Shown one piece after another: positions 28,045 through 37,975 of a stretch of 64,000 bases of DNA (position 1 is its first letter; each line of letters opens with the position of its first letter). Both the position numbers and the translations under genes were made by a program. Under the pieces are notes generated by a model. The model saw nothing but the letters and a program-made list of their open reading frames with translations. It was not told the DNA's origin and did no database searches. The DNA is from Tritrichomonas musculus. Lineage: Eukaryota > Parabasalia > Tritrichomonadida > Tritrichomonadidae. The DNA lies in assembly GCA_039105265.1 (NCBI GenBank), contig JAPFFF010000063.1, positions 558,001-622,000 on the forward strand, given 5' to 3'.

Positions 28045-30634
28045 TTAAAATTATTTATTAAAATTTCTCAAATAAAATCACATCATAATATTTATTTAAA
28101 AAAAAAAATAAAATTATTGAATTTCTCTCAAATTTTTCAATTGTAAATTGAAAAATTAAATGGTTGCTTATGGTCCAATTCATTAACAAATGTCTATAAG
28201 AGCCAAATTATCTTGTTTGCAATAAATATGAGTTTTATTGTTCTCAGACAATGAACGATAAAGATTTGAATAACGATCCAAAAAAATTGAGATTATTAAA
28301 AGTTGATTAAAAAGTTTCTAAATATTGTTTACAGTATTATTTTTAGAGTTAAATATAATAAAAAAAATATTTAACTTTTTGAATTGGCCTAAAAAAAGAG
28401 ATTTAAGAACTTTTTCTATATTTATTCAATTTTAATAAACGTTTATTGTGAGTTTTTTTATTTCTACTAATAAACAAAACTCGTAATTATTAAATCATAT
28501 ATTTTTACGTTATGTATTAAATAAGAATTATCATTTTAAAAAACTCTATCTTTTATTTCAAAAAAAAAATAATTAGAAAAACGAACTTGACCAAAAAATT
28601 CTTCAGATTTATATTTAGAATAAGCAAATTATTAATGATTTGTATAAAATAAGTCAGAATGCTAATTTTTGATCGTTTTATTAGTATTTTTTTATTTTTT
28701 ATGACTTCTCAATTTTTGAAAATGCACTCAAAATATAAAACTATTTTCAAATCTTTCAAAAATTTGTGCAGTATTAATTTAAATTTTTGAGTTAGTTTTT
28801 ATCATTTATATTGAAAAAGTTGTATTGAAATTGTTGTTCTTTTTTTTACGATTTTTCTCTTTTGCCAAAAGTGTATTCTGTTGATTCAAATATTTTAAAA
28901 AAGGATATATTAAAGATTGGTATTAAAATTATGAGCAAATATCATGTATAAAAGGAAATAAGAGCACTTTGGATCAACTCAAATATTTTTAGTCTTTTTT
29001 GAAGGTTCTTCAGAAAAGACTAACTATACTTTAGTTGATCCATATGGTGTATTGCATGTATCATTGTTTTAACCCAAATATATAAGCATGAATGATTATA
29101 TTTTTATTATTCACTTTATTTAATTAAATGAATTCTATCAAAAAAAGGAATCTAAATTGGAAAATAAAATGTTCTTCTTGGTTTTTTAAAATATTTTTAT
29201 TGTTGAGGTCTAATTTCATTTTAACTCGTAAATTTGGGCAGAATTAATATTCTTATGTGAAAATTTTCCATAAAAAATAAATTCATGTTTACTCCAAAAA
29301 TAAAGCAATATTTAAAAACAATTTTGCAATTTTAAAATTATATATAAATATATATTATATAAAAATTATTTGTTTGATGATAAATAATTTATAAAATTAA
29401 ATATTCCAATTTTACTTGTTATAAAAACTAAAGATGATGTGAAGCATTCAATAAACAAAAAATACAAAAACAAAAAGATGGCAATTTAATATCAAATTAC
29501 CTTTGGGAATTCATCATCTTTTTGATAGAATTGAATAAAAAGGTTTTGGCTTTTTGAATACTTGATTTCTACATTATGATTGTTTTAGAATTTGTGATTT
29601 GAAGACCAAGAGAATCCGTGCTTAATAGCAAAAAAGTTTAATGATCTTCTAGAATGAATGAAGCCATATTGATCTAATACAAAAAAATAATGCTTCATAT
29701 TTTTATCATTTTGTTTCAAAAAAAGAACTGATAATTTTTAAATCATTGGTTGATTGAAACATAAAATCCTGTTTAAAAAATTTGCAGCAATTATTATGGT
29801 TGTCTACTATCAAATCTAATTGATTCGAAATTAGTAATTTTTTCTTTAATATCAGAAATGTTTTGGTTATATTGAGATTCTTTTTCCATCATCAGGTATT
29901 TTGAAAACAAAAAATTTAGATGGTTTAAGAGTATGAGAATATCTCTATGGTGTTTTTAGGGGAAAAATAATAAGATAATACAAAGTTATTTTGTTTAATT
30001 TATCTGGATGCATTAAAATCTCAAAAAAAAGGAAATATATCTAAAAATATAATCCCAATTGAAACTGTGATTGGATCTTTTGTTATTGGTATAAATATAT
30101 TCGTATATAACGAGCAGTATTTGATTTATATAACATCCTTCATTTTTTTACTGATTATAAGAGGAAAATATAATAAATATAATTAAAACCAATAATTATT
30201 TCCATTTTATTAGGTATTGTTTAAAATATTTGATATAAATAACAAAATAAAAAAGGTTTCTTGATGATTTTACCTATATATATTCATATTCATTTAAAAT
30301 ATTTTATGAATCATATTTTATTATTTAGTTTTTACAATTCATTAATATCTTTTTATAGTTCTATGTTATACTCATTGTATATTCAACATTATCTAGAAAT
30401 AAATTACGAATTCCAATTTCATTAATTTGTTTAATGTGTCTCATAGTTGGGCTGTAATACTTATTTTACTCGTGAAAGTATTAAAATTTAATAGTATTTT
30501 GTTTATTTTTTATATTTATTATCAAAAATAAATATTTGATGATAAAAACTCAAATATAAAATTACCTTACTGAAACAATTTTATTAAAAATAAAGTTAAT
30601 AAAATAGAAATAATTTTTATTAATATTTAGTAAA
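28045..30634. other. 2.6-kb gene-poor AT-rich region
   Basis: No frame with credible coding character. It holds a foldback at 28971-29041 (separate entry) and a palindromic word ATTTTTCAATT/AATTGAAAAAT near 28134. A few short protein-like stretches in 29400-29900 could not be assigned and may be old gene debris. Confidence 0.5.
28971..29041. repeat. 71-nt imperfect foldback hairpin
   Basis: Outer arms GGATCAACT (28971-28979) and AGTTGATCC (29033-29041) enclose inner arms TTAGTCTTTTTTGAAG (28989-29004) and CTTCAGAAAAGACTAA (29008-29023) around a 3-nt loop. Two nested stems in otherwise featureless DNA suggest either a miniature foldback element or a small structured RNA. No promoter or terminator evidence was seen. 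Confidence 0.6.
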
Positions 30635-32074
30635 CTAACAAATATTCAAAATAGATTTGATTTTTTGAAGTATACAAGTAGAGCAGTCATAGTTTTGTTG
30701 GCTCATACCACTTTGATCATCAACAAATGATTGAAGTTCTTCAATTATATCATCACTTTTATCGTTGAGTTGTTGGCTAAACATTGGTCCGTATTCAGAA
30801 TTGGTATTGATTGAATTAAGAATGAAATCTATGCACCCTGTGACATTATATATTGCTGCATCATTTTGAGATGGCAAGGATAAAACAAAAAGATAAATAA
30901 TGTTATCACTTTTAAAAAGTAAAATAATATCATTTCTCGTACTGGGAAAACGGAAAAATAATGATGTCATATACTTGATAAATATAGATGGCTTAATATA
31001 ATTTGATTGAAGAGCACTCTTGATATCACTTGGATTTGTATCAATAATTGATTTTATAAAAATCGATTGCACAAAATTCTCTGCATATGATTGATCTATC
31101 ATGGCTACATGAAAAAGAAATGATAAGTATGGACCCCTTGTATTTATTGACAAGCTTGCTATATTTTTGTCAAATAATTGATAATTTGCTAAAAGATCAT
31201 TTGTATATTTAGGATCATGCAACTTAGAAAATGCTTTTAAGATTAGAGTCGAATAGAAAGAAATATAATTTTTCTTTTTATCATGGTGATCAACAAATAA
31301 AATAAGGCGATCTATAGCATCTTTTTGAAAAAGAAATGGAAGAACTTCGGGAGGAGACCAATTAACAATATAATATGTATACATTATTGTAGTACGAATC
31401 ATATATTGATTTTGAAAGTTTCTTAAAGAATATATTAAAGGATTAATACATGAAAATGCGATAAGCTGAGGGTTTATCTTTTGTATTATCTCTTGTCGAT
31501 TACATAAGGCAGAAAAAATTCGAAGGCATCCTTGACATATATAACCTTCGGGATTGACCTTATCTCGAAGATTTATTTTTTGAGCATCATCTTTATAGTC
31601 ATCGAAAATATTTGTTAGAAACCTAAAGTCATTGTCGATAAATTTAAGTAAAAGTGTTTCTTCTTCGTCCATTAAAAAATTAGATATAATTTTGCACATA
31701 ATCTTGAATGAATGGCCAGGTAAAAGTCCATCTATTTTTTTTGTTGATAATGGTTTTAAAAAATAAGAATCAAAAGTATTGTAAATATCTGGTCTGATTA
31801 AATCTCTGACAAAATAGCATTTTGGATTTGAATCTTTGGTTAAATAATATAGATCACGTAAAGGCAATTCAATGGCTTTAATGTCTTTATCAAAAATACT
31901 ATATAATGATCGAACAATGCATTGCGTAGAAAACATTTCAAATCCAGATTTTTTTCCATTTTGGTAAACCGTATAGACAGCGCTCATATAAGGTTCGTAA
32001 AGTTTTGAAGTAAATGCCTCCTCAATCATGTAAATCTTACTTTGATTTGATTGTTCGATGTTTTTTTCAATCAT
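30635..32074 (-). CDS. Hypothetical all-helical (ARM/HEAT-like) protein
   Basis: 479 residues, dominated by leucine/isoleucine-rich amphipathic helices throughout. Examples are 'ECIRIF/GCLRIFSALCN', 'MYTYYIVNWSPPEVLPFLF', 'STLILKAFSKLHDPKY' and 'IYLFVLSLPSQNDAAIYNVTG'. The pattern 'W.pPE.lpfL...aI..Li' resembles armadillo-type helical repeats that in trichomonads occur in many scaffold-like proteins. No signal peptide or transmembrane helix. No catalytic motif. Fold suggestion is from composition and helix spacing only; the family is unknown. Its start ATG is preceded on the coding strand by TTTCCTCATTTTTAAAA. Confidence 0.55.
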   Translation of the reverse strand: MIEKNIEQSNQSKIYMIEEAFTSKLYEPYMSAVYTVYQNGKKSGFEMFSTQCIVRSLYSIFDKDIKAIELPLRDLYYLTKDSNPKCYFVRDLIRPDIYNTFDSYFLKPLSTKKIDGLLPGHSFKIMCKIISNFLMDEEETLLLKFIDNDFRFLTNIFDDYKDDAQKINLRDKVNPEGYICQGCLRIFSALCNRQEIIQKINPQLIAFSCINPLIYSLRNFQNQYMIRTTIMYTYYIVNWSPPEVLPFLFQKDAIDRLILFVDHHDKKKNYISFYSTLILKAFSKLHDPKYTNDLLANYQLFDKNIASLSINTRGPYLSFLFHVAMIDQSYAENFVQSIFIKSIIDTNPSDIKSALQSNYIKPSIFIKYMTSLFFRFPSTRNDIILLFKSDNIIYLFVLSLPSQNDAAIYNVTGCIDFILNSINTNSEYGPMFSQQLNDKSDDIIEELQSFVDDQSGMSQQNYDCSTCILQKIKSILNIC

Positions 32075-33287
32075 TTTTAAAAATGAGGAAATTCACTTTT
32101 AAATTTCTGAAAATTTTATTTAATTCATCAATTATCTTATAATATGTTTAATTTTATTAAAATAAAAAATAAATTTTAAATATTTTATTCTAATTTATAA
32201 ATAAATACATTTATAAAATAGTTATATAAACATGTTTGAACCAATATCATATTTTTTATTAGTTGTTTTCCCATGGTATATATAAAGGCTTAAATAATAT
32301 TGCGTTTTTGTAATAAATATATAAATATGAACTATGAACTCTTTTTATATTTTGAAATAATAATCAAAACAGTTAAAAAATTTTGGAAAATCTTAATTCA
32401 ATTTTTTTTCACAAAATTTGTAAAGGTGAAGTGACCAAATTTTTTAAAAAATTAAAGCAATAACGTTGAATTTTATAACGTCTCGTTCATTGGCAGTCAA
32501 CGATCAATGACTTTGAGTCTCTTAATGTCAAATTTTTTTCCACCATTCAATTTTTTAACCATAAAAAAATTAAAAAAGCCAGAGTAAGAATAATTTTTTA
32601 GAATAATGAAGTGTGTAAAAGCATTAATATTCTAATTCGAAATTAATTAGTATTTGTTCATTATGAACAATTCTATTTTCATGCAAAAATACTAAAGTGT
32701 AACTTTGACTTCAATTCGTTGAATTGAAATTGAAAAAAGTGAAAAAGTGGCATATTTTAGGAGGATCACTTTTAATGTCATTTGCCACGTTGAGGTTGAC
32801 ATCATTTCAAAGTTGACAACGAAGAGCTCTTAAATGGTGTCTCAGTTATCATTTTTTTTCTGCGTTGACCATCACTGCTTGTTAATAGATAGATTGTGGA
32901 AAATGAAACATTTATTGACAAAATTCATTCAAAAAAAAGAGAGCATTTTGATAGTTAGCATAGTCATTCATCAATTTCATTTTTTTAAGGCAATGCATTA
33001 TTTCAATGTTTCTATATATTATATTAAGCTCAAATTAAAATTTGTAAAATGTTCAAAGTTTTCATTTTAAATAGCTATGTGGTCAGGTACCCCTTAAAAA
33101 GTGATAGAATTATCTCATTCAAAGTATTGTCTATTTAATCATTCAAAATTTACCTAATAAAAAAAAATTTTCATCTCATATTTTGGAGTACTTTTCATAA
33201 GATGATCGAAATTTTAAAAATAATATTGAATTTTTGAATAAGTGATCGTTATGCAAAAGCTCAAATTATATATTACGCAATTTAGCC
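32075..33287. other. 1.2-kb intergenic region
   Basis: AT-rich with slightly higher GC at 32480-32830. No gene is supported; a 78-codon frame at 32834-33070 is hydrophobic and low complexity and is not accepted. Short inverted words (GTTCATTATGAAC near 32657) are present. Confidence 0.5.
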
Positions 33288-33913
33288 TTCTAACTGCGGC
33301 TATCGCTTCTCAGCTGCAGGTGGAAGTAATCAAGCAATAAGGAAACCAAGTTTCCACCTGCCGCTGAGCTGCGACAGCTGCAGGTGGAAAATTACTATTT
33401 ACCAATTTAGCCTTCCACCTGCGGCTATCGCTTCTCAGCTGCAGGTGGAACTAATTACGCGAATTAAACTTCCACCTGCAGCTAAACTGCGATAGCTTCA
33501 GGTGGAAGTAATTACGCGAATTAAACTTCCACCTGCAGCTGAGCTGCGATAGCTTCAGGTGGAAGTAATTACTTAAATGTACCATTTCAAACTTCCATCT
33601 GCAGCTAAGATGCGATAGCTGTAGGTGGAACTAATTACGCGAATTAAACTTCCACCTGCAGCTAAACTGCGATAGCTTCAGGTGGAAGTAATTACTTAAA
33701 TGTACCATTTCAAACTTCCATCTGCAGCTAAGATGCGATAGCTGTAGGTGGAAGTAATTACGCGAATTATACTTCCACCTGCAGCTGAGCTGCGATAGCT
33801 TCAGGTGGAAGTAATTACTTAAATGTACCATTTCAAACTTCCACCTGCAGCTATCGCAGTTTAGCTGCAGGTGGAACTAATTACGCGAATTAAACTTCCA
33901 CCTGCAACTAAAA
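33288..33913. repeat. Array of 11 hairpin units with flipped cores
   Basis: Ten complete 38-bp units and one partial. Each is a near-palindrome bounded by TTCCACCTGC and GCAGGTGGAA-type arms. Units start at 33288, 33352, 33413, 33470, 33527, 33593, 33650, 33716, 33773, 33839 and 33896 (partial). From 33450 on, spacers are of only two kinds: 19 bp (G/CTAATTACGCGAATTAAAC) and 28 bp (GTAATTACTTAAATGTACC...). Most cores read GCTAAACTGCGATAGC or variants; the units at 33288, 33413 and 33839 carry the core in reverse orientation (GCTATCGCAGTTTAGC is the exact reverse complement). GC is far above the surroundings. It is not a CRISPR array, because the 'repeat' itself is a hairpin and the spacers are conserved. 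Confidence 0.9.
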
Positions 33914-34009
33914 GTTTTAAATATTTTTTTATTTATATTATTTTTCTTTTAGTTTTTATTTGTTCAAAATATTTTTTTTTTTTTTAAAAAAAAATTATTT
34001 AACATAGGA

Positions 34010-34036
34010 CACTTTTTGAGCGAAGCTCAAAAAGTG
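34010..34036. repeat. Perfect 12-bp palindrome with GAA loop
   Basis: CACTTTTTGAGC, GAA, GCTCAAAAAGTG: a perfect hairpin about 100 bp downstream of the hairpin array and directly before the decayed Tc1/mariner-like region. It may be an end or subterminal structure of one of the elements here, or a strong cruciform-forming site. Confidence 0.85.
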
Positions 34037-34049
34037 GCCATTCTTGTTT

Positions 34050-34745
34050 TCCTATAATTTCCGAAACAAAGCATAATTATCTGATCTTTTTCTTATATCC
34101 AAAAGACATAATGTTTTGTTGCTGTTTTTATTTCGATTGAAGAATTTCTTCTTTTGAATATTTTTCACAAATTGCATTTTCAATTCTGGTTTAAATAGCA
34201 TTTTGTGACAATAGTTTACTTATTAAATTTGATATTTCAGATTGAGTTAAAGGTGCCAATTTCCCTCCTTTTAAAAATTATTTATATTCTCTCCTTTATT
34301 TTAAAGATCTGGTATCTCTCAAGTATGAAAAGATTTAAACTTTTCTACAATTAACGGACTTATTGATGATTTTCATTGACGCTGTTTTTTTGTTCTTCAA
34401 TATTTTCTAATCTTTTTTAGTCGATCCAATATTGAATAATTGCAAACTGTAACTCAATGGCATTCATGCTGGGACTGTTTGGAGGTTAAAAATTCAAATA
34501 TTACTGGTATGCGCGGTGGTGCCATATTGCTAGAAAATAAATTCAGGGCAAATGATATTAATAGCATCTTGGATTGTTGCTGATTCCAACAATTGTTTGC
34601 ATTTAGGACATCATTAATTGCCGATTTCTCAAAAAAGATGACATATTTCAAAGACGCATATCTAAGTGGAGAAAGCTTTCATTAATAACAAATTCTCTAA
34701 ATTCTGAATGTTATTTTGTTTTTGGGCCACCTTTCACGATTTATA
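34050..34745 (-). pseudogene. Tc1/mariner-like transposase remnant
   Basis: On the minus strand, pieces in two frames read 'IVKGGPKTK' and 'HSEFREFVINESFLHLDMRL' (helix-turn-helix-like) near 34740-34660. Then, near 34500-34400, they read 'PPNSPSMNAIELQFAIIQYW', equivalent to the DDE_3 motif 'PPNSPDLNPIE'. The catalytic middle is absent or too decayed to see, and stops and frame changes are frequent. This is a plain DNA transposon relic, clearly inactive. Minus-strand protein-like fragments continue at 34860-35240 but cannot be assigned. Confidence 0.55.
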
Positions 34746-35279
34746 AAAAATAATGTTATTTTGTTATTTTGTTTTCACTCCCAATATATCATGATTTATA
34801 AAAAAATCAAGAAATTTTTCACCACTTTATATTACCTAAAAAAAGGAGTTTGATCAATATTAACTATAATAAACTTATGCAGGAAGGAGCTAAACACAAA
34901 ACCTATCAACAAATAAGCTCAATGACTTATTTGTTGATAATCTAATACACAAATGATCAGCAGATTCACAATTAAACCACTTCAGAAGTAATATATGGTA
35001 GGATCCGTTATCGCACATACTATCATTACTCTATAGACTTGCGCTCCTGAAAAACCTTCAAAAAACTGGTTCCCAAAATATTGTATCAACAATGTATTCA
35101 AAAAGTTCTCTTCACAAAAAACCAGCTACAAAAAATGTATTCCATGATTGAAATGTACCTGACCCTAAATCCATCTGACGAACAATCATCGATAACCATT
35201 GAATATGCTTACTTGCTTTTATTTATTTAATGGGTAGATTTCTATTTTAGAACTTTTTAGAATTGTTTCGCAACATTTT

Positions 35280-36920
35280 ATAAATGAATGATGATGTCTA
35301 TGAACCAATTTTTCAAACAACTACTTTGTTTGAAACGTATGGAAATTCCAAACGCATTTTAGCTCCAAAAAGAGGCAACTCGTGTGTCTTAAAGCAATTA
35401 AAATTTTACCATCTTTAGATGAGGAATGGTCATACACTACTCTGTCAGTTTTTTAAACTAGTTGAAAGATTTTATAAAATATGATCATTCATTTATGAAA
35501 AAAGGAGTCGAAAAGGCACATTTTTAATTTCATTCAAAATATTGCAAAGAATTGGTGGTATGCATTACTATTTCAGCTAAAATCAAAGTTAAAATTATTG
35601 CTTCTTGTTAAAAAAATGGTTGGTTTTCAGAAATCTCAAACTTTAAATCAGATATGATTGCATGCGATAATATTTGTAAAACTAAAATTGAACAACAGCA
35701 TGTTCGATTTACAAAAATATATCAATTATGACCTAGTTCAATTGCTTTATTAGAGCATAGTTCCCTGTTGCTTTTTTCTAAAAATCATTTTTCAAAATTT
35801 TTCAATTTTTTTCAGAACGTATTCGGTCATTTGATTTCCAGTATATCTAGATACAGAAATACAAAAGCAACATATAAAATCGTTTATAAATAATAAAAGT
35901 GAATCAATTCATTCTTTTCTTGATCTCAGCAAACAAGGAATGAAAGGTTTGATGTTTTTGAAATTAGAACCTAAGTTGGTATATAAAATCCTTCAAACTT
36001 TTTCATGATATGGCCAAGATTATTAATTCAGGTGTTTTCATATTACCTAAAGCATTAAGTTTATTACAAAAAAAATCTTAAACAATTGATGGCTTCATAT
36101 TGGATACCACGTGGCGTTGTTTGCCTCAATATGTTGTTTTTTTATTGAAGAAGTTGATATTTTACTGAAGAAAATATTAATTTAAATGATGAAACAAAAA
36201 GAAGAATGATTGGAAATTTTACTATGTTTTTTGATAATTTTGAAAGAACATTATTTAAGGCCATAATTTTATTATGATATGACAAATGTAAGATCAAAAT
36301 TCAATGCACTGTGGAAATCTAGATTTCCTCAAATATCATATTCGAAAAAGAAGATTAAACCATCTAGAAGAAGCTGATGAATTTTGATCATCAGTTTTGG
36401 TTGCAATTGAAAAATATGGTGAGGTAAACATTTTCAATATGGATGAAACATGATGGGGGCTTGTCCCACATGATGAAAAGGATTGGGCTCCTAAAGGAGC
36501 TGATGAAGTAACTTTTGACATAAATTCTAAATATTTCGAAAAGACGAGATTTAATGTAATCTCCACAATAACCTCTTCTGGCGAGAAATTAGATTTTACA
36601 GTTATTACTAAAGAACGACGATACGTTGTAAAAAAGCTTTTTGAAAAAGTTTAAATGTTCATGTTAAGCATACAAAAAGCAGATACAGTGTACATACTGG
36701 TGAAAACATCATTCCTCCTAAGCTTCTTATTGGTGATTCAAAAATCATGAATATCACGGCCTTTTTGGTCTCATTCCTTATTCTAATGGAGATTTTACTA
36801 CTAAAAGCAAGTTTTAACTCAATCTACATATATGAAGTTATTTTACCAAAATTAAGAGATATTGCTTATGCAAAACTTGAAATAAGAACAAATTTTTGGA
36901 TTCCAACTCATACAAACAAC
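35280..36920 (+). pseudogene. Pogo/CENP-B-type DDE transposase remnant
   Basis: The plus strand holds scattered frames. The clearest (36400-36650) reads 'VAIEKYGEVNIFNMDET', 'WGLVPHDEKDWAPKGADEV' and 'KTRFNVISTITSSGEKLDF'. The pattern 'I.NmDEt......P.....k.......+.t...t.s..G' is the first part of the pogo-type DDE_1 domain. Just before it (36295-36370), 'KFNALWKSRFPQISYSKKKIKPSR' fits the CENP-B-like DNA-binding segment ('W...F..R.p.ls.r....l...R'). Many stops and frame changes break it. The remnant resumes after the hAT-like insertion, at 37406. This is a dead DNA transposon. Confidence 0.55.
36913..36920. repeat. 8-bp target site duplication, left copy (CAAACAAC)
   Basis: CAAACAAC at 36913-36920 is repeated exactly at 37398-37405, bracketing the element with TAGACTTGTTATT ends. 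An 8-bp duplication is characteristic of hAT insertion. Confidence 0.85.
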
Positions 36921-37397
36921 TAGACTTGTTATTTTGAGAATCGATATCAAAAACGTCACTTTTTTATATCTGATACTCGATTATCAGTTTACAAATCTGA
37001 TATCGAGATTATCGATTATCAAGATATCAGATATGAAATGTGATATAAAAATAATTGTAAACTTGATATCAATTACCGAGATCTCGAGATCTCAAACAGA
37101 TTTATCTTTTTTATAATTGGTATTTGTGATTTTATTATATTTAAAAATAAATAATAGAATGTATTGATGTTTATTTTAAGATTAATATCAAAAAATACAT
37201 TCTTTTTTATGAAATATATGAGAATGAATTACGATCATATATTTATCAAAAAGTTTAATTGAAAATTCTGATATCAAAAGCTGAGAAAAAAAATTCTCGA
37301 TCTCTGAAATCGATCTCGAGAATCTGTGCATATTTATGTATCGATATCAAAAAGTCAATCAATTATCAATCTCGATAATCGGAGAATAACAAGTCTA
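36921..37397. mobile_element. hAT-like miniature element (MITE)
   Basis: 477 bp, beginning TAGACTTGTTATT and ending AATAACAAGTCTA, a perfect 13-bp inverted terminal repeat, with an exact 8-bp flanking duplication CAAACAAC. The interior has no transposase; it is filled with GATATC, ATCGAT and CTCGAG palindromic words, so it can fold back extensively. 8-bp duplications and short ends starting T/C-A-R are hAT features. It lies inside the pogo-like transposase remnant, so it inserted later. Confidence 0.8.
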
Positions 37398-37405
37398 CAA
37401 ACAAC
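37398..37405. repeat. 8-bp target site duplication, right copy (CAAACAAC)
   Basis: Exact copy of 36913-36920, immediately after the right terminal repeat of the hAT-like element. Confidence 0.85.
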
Positions 37406-37975
37406 CCAAAAAATCATAATTCAAAAAACAACACTTTATATTGTAAAGATTTAAAAAATCTTCATATTTATGCTTCCGAAGCCTTTACATATATACATAT
37501 CTGATGAATCATATTCATCTTCACTTTGATCAGATGTACTATATTTTTTTAAAATAATAAAACATTTTATTTTATTATGATGTGGTTTGCATTGACTTGA
37601 AAAAGATTTTCCAAGTATTTTAAATACTAAAAATTATCAGATTGCCATTATAAATCTTGCTAGTACATTTAATAACCTTATTCATTGCTGCTTCTCTACT
37701 GGTTATATCTTTAAAAACCTTTAGTAGTTGTTCATATTGATTTCTTATTTCCTTTGGTGTTAATTGAGCTTGATTTGATTATGTACATTCTTATTAACTT
37801 GAATATGCTCCAATTTTTTTAAGCACATAGTTAAATAAAGGTCACATGCTTTCCAACTTTTGAGTTAAAGTTTATACAATTTGATCAATTGAGTAATGAT
37901 TGAATTTTGAGATTTTTGACAAACTTTTTGATCGTTTTTACTTGATATATAGAAAAAGTTAATAATCTATACATA
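37406..37975. other. Tail of transposon debris and upstream region of the kinase gene
   Basis: The first ~50 bp continue the interrupted transposase remnant (NHNSKNNTLYCKDLKNLH). The rest is AT-rich. CAAACTTTTTGATCG at about 37918-37933, 45-55 nt before the kinase ATG, is the clearest copy of the AACTTTTTGA-like upstream motif. Confidence 0.5.
37918..37933 (+). promoter_or_regulatory. AACTTTTTGA-like upstream motif (candidate)
   Basis: CAAACTTTTTGATCG lies about 45 nt before the ATG of the pseudokinase-Sel1 gene. The same core is found near the starts of the genes at 7114 and 52741. Promoter role is inferred from recurrence only. Confidence 0.35.

Noticed and set aside
33631-33831. 66-codon open frame on the minus strand across the hairpin array
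   Set aside because: It arises because unit periods are multiples of three; variant spacers elsewhere in the array introduce stops and there is no independent coding evidence.
33288-33913. CRISPR-like array
   Set aside because: The repeated unit is a palindrome, the 'spacers' are themselves conserved in two types, there are no cas genes, and the context is eukaryotic.
33288-37405. Polinton/Maverick or retroelement
   Set aside because: No capsid, polymerase, retroviral-type integrase or LTR signature was seen; the readable fragments are Tc1/mariner- and pogo-type DDE transposases.
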